Translations under genes and position numbers: made by a program
The notes under the pieces: generated by a model
Told to the model about the DNA's origin: nothing
What the model saw: the letters and a program-made list of their open reading frames with translations, nothing else
Database searches by the model: none
Shown: positions 10,955 to 24,896 of the stretch, piece by piece
Layout of the letters: each line of letters begins with the position of its first letter
Numbering within the stretch: position 1 is the first letter of the stretch
From: Hypholoma sublateritium FD-334 SS-4
Taxonomy: Eukaryota > Basidiomycota > Agaricomycetes > Agaricales > Strophariaceae
Length of the DNA stretch: 64,000 nt
Assembly: GCA_000827495.1 (NCBI GenBank)
Contig: KN817530.1
Location: 180,446 to 244,445, forward strand
Direction of reading: 5' to 3'

Positions 10955-13493
10955 GTGCAGGTAGCAGTATGTCAGGTCCTACAAAGACAATGATGAGCTG
11001 TGGACATATTTTCCTCTGATTCTTGCTGACAGTCATTGCTATAGGTGTTGGGCTGAATTGCACTTAGTAGCATTAAATGACAATGGTGGTCCGCAGCGAA
11101 CCATGAAGGCAGTTGGTTGACTCGTAACTTAGACTTGATTGCCACCAATCGCTGCCGACCTTCGGCACCGGAGGTAAATCAATCTCCGCTCGTTCCAAGT
11201 CTCTGTAGTATCAGTGAGCGTTGCGTGGCTCTCACTTACCCAACTCTTACCAGGTTCCTCCAATTTTTACACCAGCTCACTTGTAGACGGCGATAATCTC
11301 ATAAGTTAGCCTTCGTGTCCAAATCTCTGGGATCAATCTTTGCTATCCCAACGCAAGGAAACTTCACGCAACCCAAACGCAACCCATCGTAGTGGAGCCA
11401 CCAAATCTGGACCGTCGCTCTCTGGTCTAGAAAGATGGTTGAATACCAGACATACTTGCCACTCCCGCAGGACAAATTTAAATAAACCACACACAGCTAC
11501 CTGGAGCCTGCGTCAGCAAAGGTAAATCGATCCAGATTACAATCCTTAAATTGGCGGCGAAGCTGCTCGGCGCTCTGTTTTCAGCTATCAAAAAGCACGC
11601 TTTGCTTGATGGATCCCCACAATGTCAAGGATTAGGAATCAAGTTATTTCCTATTTCATGTTCTGGGCGCTCCTACATCTGTGAATACGTCCAACTGACA
11701 TCCGAATGCCGCCGCTCCCGCTCCGACTCCCGAGCTCTGGTGGCACACATAGCGCGGTGCTCTTGCAGCATGCTATTTTCAACAACTCGGTGTACTTCGA
11801 AGCACGCAATTATATGGTCGCCGAATTCATATCGCCTTTGGCAGATGCGAGATCGTTGTCCCCTCAACCCTCAGTACTGATCTGCATGCAAATCGACTAC
11901 ATTTTGAATCCGAACCTCCACCGACGCTGCACATCGTGATCATGGTTTACCAATGTCTTGTTCAGGTCGGGCTGACCGTGGCGACAATCCGGAAGCATTC
12001 TATCCTTTTGAAACTTTGTTGGCGTCTAGCAACATACGCAACGATGTTAATCAATCGACACTGCGTACAGATCCCGCTCTATCAGCTATATTATCAGTGT
12101 ACTCCCTGTTCTGGTCAATTTTGGCGCCTGTGTCCGCCCTGTTCGAGCCGGTCAGCTAACTCCATCCATTGTCGTGGCACTATTTTAAGCGCGGCCGTAT
12201 GGTGCGTGTGCGACCGCGTATCTTGCCGCTTGATAGAGAGGTGGTTTAACATACACTCGTAGCCGACGCTGTCTCCTTCTCCTTGGAGTACTGAGAAAGC
12301 TGTGGCACCCGTGCTATGCTCTGAACGTGTACTCCGGCTGAGCGCTCGCCGTATGTCCAGCTGCACCTTGAATAGGTTTCAATCAGGCGTCCTTTCGCCC
12401 TTGATGAGCCGCAGTTCTCGTCTATGCGAGCCCAGCGGCTTTCCTCACCCACGCCTGGAACGTAGACTACCCAAAAATATTGCCCGTTTTCTGGGGCGGT
12501 ATTACATGACGCTTGCGATTACTAGGGAAATCCTTCCTCAGTGTAGTCCAAAAAGGAATGACGACCTTTCTCTCCTCACCATTCAGCGAACATTAAGTGT
12601 GTGCCGCCGGCGCCGCACAAATGGAAAGTACGCGATTATACTTATATATAATCTAGCCGACTATAATGCAGGCAACCATATCGTTGTAATGTAATCGCCC
12701 GACTTACCGAGCCCTTTGCACGTATGTATAGTCCCATTTGTTGATTATATCCTGGATTCAGAGGTGGGTATTGTTGGCATCGGCGGAAAATGTCGGTGAA
12801 CAAATAATAGATGTCGAAGTACCCACGGCAAGCGTACCGGCGGCGATGGAGAAGTGCCCCATCGGGGATCACAGTTCATATCGTTAGGTTGTGGAGAGGC
12901 TGTGAGCATCGGGTGTGCAAGGTGTATTTTTGAGCGAGGATTTAATCTTGATTCCAGCCATAACATGACTTGGACCCCACTGAAAGGAGACAAGGAATTC
13001 ATCAACTTAGACATAAACATGATCAAAATATTCTTCCCGACGATAAGCCAAGGATATCTGCGAGACAGTCTGCTGGTTCATGGTCACCTCGAGCGGGGGA
13101 TTCAGTCCAATCCGAGCCAAGCAGAGGTTCACGGAGGCATTGGCCCAATTACTATAATGAGGAATCCATCCGAATGTGGCGCATTTACTTATTCGACGAT
13201 ACTTCCCCTTAATGTCCTCAAAATAAAAGGAAGGCATCGACTCTTGCGGAATTCATCAAAGACACGTCAAGAAGAATATAGCAAGAATATGTATAAATCA
13301 GGACCAAGCAGAAGGCTCAACCCTGTCAGCAGTGATCTCATAATCTTGCCCACAGTTATAAATGTACACTTATCCATCGTATTAATCGACCTCGCATCAC
13401 AGTTATTTATTGATCAATGAATGCTAGTATTACAGTGCACTTCATCTTGGCGACGAAGGCGAATGGTCAAGTCTGCGCTGACGGCTGTGATCT
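10955..13493. other. 2.5-kb region without a supportable gene
   Basis: ORFs of up to 188 codons (12854-13420, plus) occur, but they overlap one another on both strands, have no recognisable domain, and do not extend across plausible introns. This may be decayed coding DNA or a long regulatory region between the APC13-like gene and the sedolisin 3' end. Nothing specific can be supported. Confidence 0.4.
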
Positions 13494-15824
13494 CTAGACG
13501 AGCTTTTGCAGCTTCAAGAAGTCCGGGGTACCGAGGCCAGTGACCTATTTACCGACCGTAATTAGTGCTGCAGCCTCTCGCCAATAAGTTAATCAACTTA
13601 CAGGGTCCCAGCCAACTCCAGCGGTAAATCCTGGGAATGTGATATGAGTAACGAAGTATGGCAGCCGCAATCCCGCGGCGGTCAGGACTTGCCTGTACTG
13701 CCACAGGCAGGGTTAGAGCCAGAGATGATGTCATTGAAGCCAGTCGAGGCATTGGAGTAGAGCAGGGGGTTAACGAATCCCAGGGTCGTCTTTCCTGAAG
13801 CTAGACGGAAATCATTTAGGAGAGCGAAGACGCCGGCGACGGTCTGTTGAGAGTGTCAATGGTTAGGACACGCAGGAGACAGGATTGGATCTTACAGGAG
13901 AGCTGGCGCTGGTGCCGGCTACGGACTCGGTTCTGCCGCCGACGATGACCTGGAAGAATTGGCCTTGGGCGGAAACGTCGGGGTAGGCGCGGCCGGTTTT
14001 GCTACCCAGTCCATGTCAATAACCCGGCCTTTACATATCTGCCCGATATACACACTTGTAAAGTCCGTTCAACTTCGTGCCGAGGCCGGTAACAAACTTG
14101 CTGACAGCGGCAGACTGGTAAGACGGGGTGGCGAAGTACCTGGAGAAGCCTCCGCCGGAGAAGCTGATAGCCTTCTCTGGGTTAATGCCGGTCGTAGCAC
14201 CGACTGCGGTGACGAATGGGCATCTGTTTATATTTAATGAGCAAGACCATTGGACGGTAAGATGAATGGACGACTGACGATGCAGGGAACGCGGGCTGGA
14301 AGATGACTTGAGAGGTGCCGGTGTTGGTCTTACAATCGCCGCCACCAACACTATAAATGTCAGGTCAATGACAACACACATATGAAAACCTGTCCAGCCG
14401 TACCCCTCATCACCGCTCGAGAAGAAGACAGTGGTTCCTCGGGAGCCCAATGTGGCCAGCATGTTGCAGACGCTGGTTGCATAATCCAGGGGGACCTAAT
14501 CCATGTATCTCGTCAATATACAAGCGGCGGCGATCTACAGGCAAAACTCACAGTTTGTTCATCATCTCCGTATGAGGTAGTGAGAACCTGGGGAATGGTC
14601 GACTGGGCAAGGAGGAAGGTGAGGAAGTCGAGGTAAGGCTCGTTCGTGTTCGTTGGGGTGAAGGTATCGGCAATGAAAGGGGGGGAGCCGCCAGTGCTAA
14701 TCGAACATTATCAGCAAGTGGTTTTTCGCCGCGCAATCATCTGCTTACCTGTAGTAGATGTTTGGTGTGGGGAAAGAGATGCCGTTGGTGTATTGGATGT
14801 CGAGATTAGCCTCAACACCGGGCGACGATTGGGTATTCAAGCCACCATTGACAAGGACGACGCTGAAGGTAGTGCCGACGGCGTCAGTGCGGAACGTCTT
14901 GTAGAAAGTCTATAATGGGGGAGCCAAATAAATTGTCCGTGAGCAACAGAAAAGCGCAAGAAACTTACTTGCAAATCAGCAGTGTTTGCAAACTCTCCGA
15001 GGTAGCCGGCGACACCGAGCTTGTTGGTGGCGGTTTGAGTAGGCACGTACGTGGAGGTGTTGTATAGGGCGCGGAGACACGCAGGTGTGATGGTCTTCGC
15101 ACAGCTGGTAGGGACGACGGCGTTCGACACAGGCACAAGCGACGCTGCTTCAATCTCGGCGGCGGTGATCGGCTTAACGTCGTGCTGCACGAAGCTGGTC
15201 GACTTCATGCTGCGCAGGGTGCCGAAGTATGTCGTGGGCGCGACGACATCGACGTGTGAGTGGAGCTCTTTGGGCAGAGAGTATCCGAGCGTGCGGACAA
15301 CGTCTTGTCCAGACTTGGCGTGGTGGTAAACATTGTACTTGGTGCCGAGCATGCGCTCAGCTTCTGCGACGCTGACAACGATGGTGATCCATTCACCGGC
15401 AGGAGAGCGCTGGGCTGCGGAGGGATCGACCCCGTGGAAATCGAGCCAATCGTCGACGGCATCGACGGAGGAAGAGTGGGGTGCGGTGAACGCTTCGACT
15501 TCTTCTTTGGTCAAGTGTTGCCCATATCTGGCAGAATGGTATAAATGTGGATACACGCGCGGCAGAAGGCATGTAAACATACTTGGAATGCATCGGATCG
15601 CTGGTCTCCATGAGATTGGAAATGAGGTCGTTGATTCCATGCTGCTTCAAGCCAATGCGCATCTCGAACATGTAGTCCGCGGGTGCAGCGGCCTTGTGCT
15701 CCCACCCACGGGGGATGTCAGCCCATGAGTGCTTCTCAGCGACGTCGTCCCAGCGCTTCACGAGCGGCTTCGCCAATGCTAGCTGGGCGAGCCCCAGGGC
15801 GAGGAAAGAGCTCCAGAACTTCAT
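13494..15824 (-). CDS. Secreted sedolisin / tripeptidyl peptidase (MEROPS S53)
   Basis: Sedolisins are acid serine-carboxyl peptidases; fungal secreted members remove tripeptides from protein N-termini during extracellular protein digestion. The start at 15824 gives a clear signal peptide (MKFWSSFLALGLAQLALA), followed by a propeptide beginning KPLVKRWDD. Catalytic Glu and Asp appear in GVEANLDIQYTNG, the oxyanion-hole Asp in FFSSGDEGYGW, and the catalytic Ser in AGTSASSP. The C-terminal end GWDPVTGLGTPDFLKLQKLV resembles the family's calcium-site region. A dozen or so small introns interrupt the gene; each junction checked restores a conserved segment, for example YPDVSAQGQFF next to the GTSAS exon. 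Total length is roughly 560 aa, normal for a prepro-sedolisin. All key residues are present, so it should be active. Confidence 0.9.
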
Positions 15825-17197
15825 CGTAGAGAGAGAAAGAGCACTGGAGCTACAACTGGTGACCACTCTGCGATAGATGTCGAGGTTACTTTATAGTCGG
15901 TCGCGGGATTCATCTGCCGCAATAGAAGAGCAAGCCACTTGGGCAGAATTATCCTTATCTGTATTGATCGCATGCGCCATGACTACAATATGGCGGATAG
16001 AAGACATGGGAACCGTGAGTGCGCTACTCCAGAAAGTTTGGCTAGCACGTCGAATCGCGCCAGAGTTCGCAGATCGACCACGAGACGTAGCCCGGAACGC
16101 ATGCTGCGATTGGAAGACCGACCGGAATGTCTTGGGAGTGCCGGATAATTGTACCAAAGACAGGTATAAAGCGTGTGCACCTGGTGTGCGCGGTGTGCGC
16201 ATATACTGGTGAACCATAAGCTGTCGACCGCGGGACTCCTGTTAGCGTTATCGAAAAAGCCTAAAAATAGACCACCCCATGTGCTTGCTGCACCCCGACT
16301 ACTTGTTGCGCGGGATTGATTCGAAGTAGACCACATTTGCAATCTATTGTGATGCAGACAGAAGTTGGACTAAATTTGCACCGTGTGTTTCATTATCAGC
16401 AGTATCCAGGATTATAATGCCAAGAGGCCCGGCGACGGCAGGAGAGAAAGGGGCTCTGCGAAAACCAGCCATAACTAGGTGACAAATAAGCAGGATTTCG
16501 ACGAGGCAATGTGGGGGTTCAAACGTTCAGGCCTTCAATTCATGGGACACAGCCCGACGCAATGGGACGCGGGAATTTCAATGCGCGTCATCAGTGATGT
16601 TTTAACCTCGAAGCGATCTCGTCAGTAGCACTTCTGTAGGTTCTGCATAGCGCCCAGTTATTTGATACTGTGCTGTAATGGGGACTCATCGTTGAGCTAC
16701 CTTAGCGGGCTAATGGAAGGGATGCACACTCCGATATGCGCTCTCGGATCGGAGGCAGTAGAGATGTGATCCTTCCGAGTCGATAAGTTCGCATCGAGCC
16801 TGAACTCGACTAGGACCTTGCGAGAAATGGGTCAAAGTCGCTCTGCTTGAGATTGCCTTGAGATAATCGGAGCAGCGTCTGCGATGCGTGAAAGTGCCTT
16901 GGAAATCATGTTCATAGAGATAAGGAGGTTGTCCTTCATTACGCAGCAGAGCCACTGGACCTTGACTGGCAGCAGCGTTTTAGTTGGTAGGAAGCAAAGG
17001 TAACTTGAACAATGGATGCCCTTGTCTAAAAAGAGATAGGTATTCTCACGCTCCACGTGTCAGGACGCGATGTTGGCGGCTTTGAGTGTGCTGAGTGCTC
17101 CAAACCTCTGCTCCCCACTTTCCGACGTCAACCACCGACCGACATAGATATCGTACAGCTGCGTTCTACGCCAGTTCTTCGTTGAACTGTTTCACTC
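15825..17197. other. divergent upstream region of sedolisin and DOA10
   Basis: 1.37 kb between two divergently transcribed genes, so both promoters should lie here. A TATA-like TTTATAG lies at about 15891-15897 close to the sedolisin start. No coding exon or repeat was recognised in the middle. Confidence 0.4.
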
Positions 17198-20100
17198 ATG
17201 CAAGAAGCTGACGAACAAGGTACGCACCGTCGAGTCATATCCCAATAATCGTATGGCCCGAACTCACACCTTTGATGTTGGTCTTGCGTAGACACATGCC
17301 GTATATGCAGCGCACCCGCAGAGCCCGACCAACCACTCTTCCATCCATGCAAATGCTCTGGGACAATTCGTTATATTCATCAGGATTGGTCAGTGCCCTT
17401 TCAGGTTGTGTAGTTATTGCAGAAGTCGTCTGACTATACTCCTGCTCATTAGCTTGACAACATGGCTTGCTCATAGCAAAAAGAAGAACTGTGATGTGTG
17501 CAAGCATCCATACTCCTTCACCAAAGGTATTTCTCGTATTTCAATCAATTACTTGACAGAGACTGAAATTTGTCTTGGGTCATAGTATATGCCTCCGATA
17601 TGCCACCATCACTTCCTCCAGTACTGCTCGTTCGCCGATTGTTGCAGCATGCCTTCATGGCGATCCTCTTTCTTGTGCGTGCAGTAGCTGTTGCCACGAT
17701 CTGGCTTGGTGTTCTTCCATTGGCAACCGTCTGGACATGGCGCTTGTACTTCGCAATAGGCGAGTCAACGTAAGTAGCTAGTTCTTCAATTGTGGGCTCA
17801 TTCCCAAATTGACCATGTTGTATAGTGCCTGGTGGGTCAGTAATCGCCCCCGCCCTTCCACACATGCCGCGGAGCTTCCATACAGTAAACTACCATCGCC
17901 CACTGCCGATCCAATTTTACCACCGCCGCGCACCATCATCGGTCAATTTACGACCCATCCCATGTGGCTTGCATTATCGGCAGACATATTTACGGGGCAG
18001 ATAATTGCATCGCTCATCGTGCTCACTTTTGTTGCAGTCTTCCTTCTACGTGAGTGGATCTCTCAGAATGCGCGCCCGGGAGTGTTCGAGGAAGAAGAAA
18101 TTCCACCAGCGGAAAACATTCTTGCAGGTGCACCTCCACCTCCACAAGGACAAGCATTTCAACCGCGGGCACAAGCTCCACCTGCACCGGCACCCCAGCC
18201 GGAACAACCTCTGGCACAGGCTCAGCCATTACCGTTGCCAGTACCACCGGGACCAGCATTCAACTTCGCGCCATTTGGACCTCAACCGCCCCTGCAGGCG
18301 CAAGAGCAGATCCAGCCAAATACCGTTCCACCTGAACCACAGTCGACCATAAATGCCGCACATCACGATCCGGCTGAAGCTGCCAACCGAAGGAGACTGC
18401 GTGAATTATTCCAATCTGTCACCCCGGCTGCCGTCCGTATTTCTCAAGAAGAAATCGAAGAGATCCGTCAAGGCCTGCGCCACAATCGAAACTTGGCACG
18501 TTCCTTGCGCGTTAGCTTGGACGAAATGGACTCGATACCAGATGATGATAGCAAGGCGGTTAAGCTGGGTGAAATCATGCGCAATGCGCTCCTCGAGATT
18601 CGCCAGGGCAAGGTGAATGCAAACCTTGATCTGCAGGTTGCAATGGACCCCGATAGATGGGATGCAAGGGTCCCGGCCAGGTGGGAGCTGAGCGACGATG
18701 ACACGATCCCACGCAAGCAGGCGCGCAAGTCGAACAGCGTGTTAATGATGGAGTCCAGGCGGTATAAACAGCGGGAAACCGACATCAGAGTACAAGTTGC
18801 GAGGCAGGAGGCTGCGCAGCATCGCAATCCCCTTCTGCATGAACTCATGCGCGAACTCCCTCCCGCCATCGGCCCAGAGACGAGCGGCGCCCATACTACT
18901 GCCGCAGTCGACGAGGCCAATGATGCAGAAAATGCGAACCCGTTCCCTGCCGTCGTCCTTCAGCCGTTCAAGACCGACATACCGTTCTCGCTGCGCGACT
19001 GGCACGTCCCACCGTCGGCGTATCTCCCCCAGCCGACCCCGCCCGTCCGCCCGTCGCTAGCCGCAACTGGCGTGCCTTTTACGTTTTCGATGAATGTACC
19101 AGTGCCGACGGCGTCGCCGAGCCTGGCGTCGTACCGCGCGCCAGAGGAATTCCGGCCACAAACAGAGGCAGTATCGTCGAGGGTCGATCTGGGTTCCGGG
19201 TACTTTGACATGGTAAAAGCGGAAAACGAGACTGCGAAAGGCAAGGCGACTAGCACGGTACATATGGGCGAAAAAAGGGACGAGGCGCTGCAAAGGGGAG
19301 AAGGTTCTGCGTCGCCGCCCGTATACGAGGCTAGGGAACAGATGCCAACATACGAGGAAGCAGAGCAGGCGCCGCTGGCAGGTAGTCGTGATGCTACTCC
19401 CGACGACGACGATTGGGAGGCTGCGGCATACAGGGCCCAACAGGCGCGGCGCAGGGCGGAGGGAAGGCGCCGGCAGATCGAGCAGGATGCGATCAGGGAA
19501 GATAGGTACAGTGCATACAGTGCACGGCGCAGAGCAGAGGGAAAGCGCCGGCAGATCGAGGACTATGCAATCGGGGATGACAGTGACGAGGACGTCAGAG
19601 ACGACATGGATGAGGACATGGAGGCGGAGCAGCGCCGGTATTTCCGCGATCGGGACGAAGAAGAGCTCGAGAGCGAGACCTTTGGATTGAACCTCGACAT
19701 GGCCGCGTTCCGGCGCGACTTCCCTAACGAGAACCCTGAGCCGGTCGACAACGAGACCGACTCCGAAGGCCTCGTGGTTCTGCACAATGCTTACCGGAAC
19801 CAGCGTGAACACGATGTCCCGCTGTTCCACGGGGATGAGGAAGAGGAGGAGGAAATAGAGGAGGAAATAGAGGAGGAAGTGGAGGAGCCAGAGGAGCCGG
19901 AGGGGCTTTTCGACGATGACCAACCGTGGGAGGAGGTAGACGAGGAAGATGTTGAGGAGGTGGATGAGGAATTACGGATGCCGGGCGCAGAAATGGCTGA
20001 TGTGCCGCTGGCGCAGGACCTTGGGATGGGCGCTGGGCTTGAAGGCGCTGATGAGGCCGATGGGAACGTTGAAGATGACATGGAAGGTGCTCTGGAAGGT

Positions 20101-23100
20101 TTGTTATCTTTTTCCCGGAGTTGTTAGTAATTTACTGACCTTTTGGATTGTAGCCATCGGCCTGAGAGGGCCTGTGTTCGGAGTCTTCCAAAACGTATGT
20201 GTATGCCGCCGTTGTACCTCCATTGTGTGCACTAACTTTGATTTAGGCCGCTTTGATGATCTTCGTTCTGGACACTGCAATTGGAATCGGTATATGGATG
20301 CCGTTCACCATCGGAAAGACTGCGGCTCTACTTTCGGTAAGAATTTGTAGGTATTTGCATACCGCTGCAGGGTTGCTCATCGTCCCCATTTTGCAGTTGG
20401 ACCCACGCCGATTGATGCAAGTCCTGCACTGGCCCATCCGAGCTATGCGAATTATCACCGATCCCATCGTGGACTCACTGGCTTTTATTCTCCTCGATTG
20501 CATAGTGCCCTGGATCCTGAAAGTAGTCACAGGATTCTTCCTTTTGGTAGGATTCGTTGCATGGGGCGCTATTCGCGTACTACTGGGCAACAACTTTGCT
20601 ACCAGCGTTGCAAATGCATCCTCGAAAATGGTATGTTTTCCTTCGCTCCTTTTAATGGCGCTTAGATGGACTAATGTACCGCGATGTAGATCTCGGCCTC
20701 TACGAACATGACAGACAGCATTACCCAATTCGCCATTCACTTCACTACATCAGCGCCGACGTCGACCGCTGATCAGGCCACCCTGTCTTCGAATACCACC
20801 ATGCTGTCTTCCATCCCCGATTATCTGGGCTTCACTGAGCCGTACTTTGAGGCACTCGGAAAGGAAGTCAGAATCTCTGCAACGAAGGCGCAGGTTACAT
20901 GGATCGAACTGGCACTTGGAAATGGTCCCTCGAATCGTGTGTTCGCAGTGTCACTGGGATATCTCGTCGCCGCATTTTTGCTATCCATCTATCTCAACCT
21001 TCTGACGGTGGGAAATGCACGAACTGCTGGTCTCGCTGTGCGCAATGCCGTTAGGCAACAGTTACTTGTCCTCAAGGTTTGCGACCTTGCTTAATGTTCG
21101 GTGTTTGATTTTGACTCTTTTTGATAGGTTGCTGCATTCATTTTCATTGAACTGGTCACCTTTCCGCTTGGTTGTGGTGTTGTTCTGGATCTATGCACCG
21201 TGTGGATGTTCCCAGAAGCGACTTTACAGTCCCGCGTCGCGTTTTTCACGCAGGCACCTCTTACGGCCATGTTCTATCATTGGGTAGCTGGCACCATGTT
21301 CATGTAAGCCAGCATACTTTAACAAGTAGCTATAACGCAGGACTAATGTGTTTTTATCAGGTACTCCTTTGCGGTGCTTCTTTCAGGTTGTCGGAGTGTC
21401 ATGCGACCAGGCGCTATGTGGTTTATCAAGGATCCCCAAGACCAAAATTCGCATCCTATCAGGGATATCCTCGACCGACCCACTTTGACTCAGCTGCGCA
21501 AGATCTGTGTCAGTGGCCTGATGTACACCTTCGTTGTCGTGTGCGTGGTAGCCAGCATCGCTGGCCTCCTCATACTGGGCAGTAGATCGCTCCTACCTTT
21601 CCGATGGAAGAATCGGTACGCATGTCTTTCTGTCTATTGTGAAATATGAAAGCTCATTTTTCCTGTAGCGACCCACTCTCGCATGTTCCTGTGGACCTGC
21701 TGTTCCTGCACCTTGTCCTGCCCCATACCATGCACTACTTCCGCCCGAAGCGGGTGGTCAAAGGCCTGGCAACGATAGTGTGGAAGTTCCTCGCGACGCG
21801 GTTGCGCCTGACATCCTACTTCTTCGGAGGCAGGCACCCGGAAGAGGAGTTCACGCCAAAGGACTGGAAGAACAACTTCATTCGTGGCGATGTGCTTGTC
21901 GCTGACGAAGGGGACATTGCAGATGGCGGCTTCCGGCGCGTCCCAGCGACCGACAACCTCGCCCTCCCTCGGGACATGCGCGCTACTGCCGCGGTGACAG
22001 CCGACGGCGAGCCCGTCGACGATGAGGCGAAGAAGCTCATGGACATCCAGGACGCAGAGGCGGAGAAGGCGAAGAAGAGCATCAAGGACGACTACACGAT
22101 CGTGTACATGCCGCCGCACTTCAAGTACCGCGTCATCGCGTTCATCGTGCTCCTCTGGATCTTCGCCGCGGTGCTGCTCGGCGTCGCGGTCGCGCTGCCG
22201 ATCCTCATGGGGCGCAGCTTCTTCAACCTGTTCTCCGCGCACGACGTGCACGACGGGTACGCGCTGATCGGCGGGTTCTACCTGCTGTGGGCGTGCTACC
22301 TCAGCGCGAAGGCCGTCGACCGCCTCGACAAGCGCCGCCAGCGGCGCGGCGGCGACGGGCCGCGCGCGAACCTGTACATCCTCGTGCTCAAGCGCGGGCT
22401 GCTGTGGGCGGGCAAGATGGTGTATATGGCGCTGGGGCTCGGCATCGTTGTTCCGGTTCTACTGGCGACGGTCGTCGACCTGTATGTGATCCTCCCGATC
22501 CGGTTCACGCTTGACCCGCGCATGGTGCCGCGCATCCGCATCGTGGACGAGTGGGCACTTGGCCTTCTGTACGCCAAAATTATGCTCCATGCGCACCAGA
22601 TCCAGCCGCCCAACCGGCTCACGCGCGGATTGACCAATGTGCGTTGCGCCAGATGAACGTTAGCTGACGGTGCTGACTGTAATTATGTAGATCATACAAC
22701 GCGGATTCACGCACCCAGACCCCGTGCTGGCGACGCGGGAGGTGATCGCGCCGCTGACGGGCGGGCTGCTGGGCATGATCATCCTCCCCGGTGCGATCTT
22801 CCGCACGCTGCAGCACTTCTTCCCCGAGCTGCCGCTCGACAACCGCTTCGTTTGTACGTCCTTTCGCCCAATTCCGCGCCCATCTGAGCGTATGCGCTGA
22901 CCTGCTCCCCCTCCCCCGCGCCCGCGCGTTTAGTCATGCACGTGTACCCGTCCGTTTTTGTGCTGGCCGGCGCCGTCCGGTCCGCGATCGTCTTTGGGAG
23001 CTCGCTGCGTGCGTGGTCGCAGGCGATACGGGACAAGGAATTCTTGGTAGAGATGCGGCTGAAGAACCACGACCCGAACGCGCCACAGGCGGCGGAGGGG

Positions 23101-23178
23101 CCTGCGGCGCCCGCTGGGGTGGCGCGTGGCGCTGCCGGGGTGCCACAACCGGATGGGCCTGCGGCCGCGGGTGGGTAA
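17198..23178 (+). CDS. DOA10: ERAD E3 ubiquitin ligase DOA10/SSM4 (MARCH6), RING-CH, multi-spanning
   Basis: Doa10 sits in the ER and inner nuclear membrane and ubiquitinates misfolded or short-lived cytosolic and membrane proteins for proteasomal degradation. The start MQEADEQ leads directly into a RING-CH finger spread over exons 1-3 (17198-17219, 17292-17388, 17453-17526): DTCRICSAPAEPDQPLFHPC, KCSGTIRYIHQDCLTTWLAH and NCDVCKHPYSF, with the C4HC3 ligands in place. The next exon (17586-17769) carries the first hydrophobic segments. Exon 5, from 17826, holds another membrane segment and the family motif REWISQNARPGVFEEEEIPP, then a Pro/Gln-rich and a very acidic cytosolic loop of about 600 residues. 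Further exons to 23178 encode many transmembrane helices (for example at 20260-20620 and 22120-22500). The total is about 1,740 aa, larger than yeast Doa10 because of the loop. No frame break was seen. Confidence 0.93.
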
Positions 23179-23674
23179 TCAATAAGTAGCCCGTAGCGTG
23201 TAGGATATATATTATACTTTCTTGCGTATGTATTTAGGCGAATTTTAGATGTTGCAGTCGTCATTGCGTTTCTTGAGTACGAGCTCTACGTTAGTGTGTT
23301 GTGGCCAGAGGTGGCATGTGATGGTCGTCATACTTTGCCTCGACCTGTTTGTTGCGCGCTTCCGCCACTAGGCCACTGAGTCAGATTTCGCTCTCCATTT
23401 CACACGATGAGTCGACAGGTGGCACGCAGGACGTGGGCAGAGGGTTACGCAGGTCTCCCCGTTGGGCCCCGACGAAAATTGCATATTACGAGCAATCCTC
23501 CGTCGAAGATTGCACTCAAATGCTACCAGATGGACATAATTCTTTCAGACTGAAACTTATGACTTTGCCAACGACGAAGAGTTTGCAGTGGAATGGGATT
23601 ATAGTATTACAGTATACAACAAATAGATAGCTCGACAGGATGGAGAAAATGAGGACCGGGCTCGAGGAATGCGC
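23179..23674. other. convergent 3' flanks of DOA10 and histone H4
   Basis: About 500 bp between two stop codons. It contains AT-rich 3' sequence after DOA10 (for example around 23200-23220). No gene was recognised. Confidence 0.4.

Positions 23675-24896
<1,222 letters not shown>

Noticed and set aside
12854..13420. 188-codon plus-strand ORF
   Set aside because: No motif, atypical composition for this genome's genes, and no extension through introns.
19057..19923. 288-codon minus-strand ORF
   Set aside because: It lies entirely antisense to the acidic-loop exon of DOA10. Its Leu/Val-rich composition is the mirror of the Glu/Asp codons on the coding strand.
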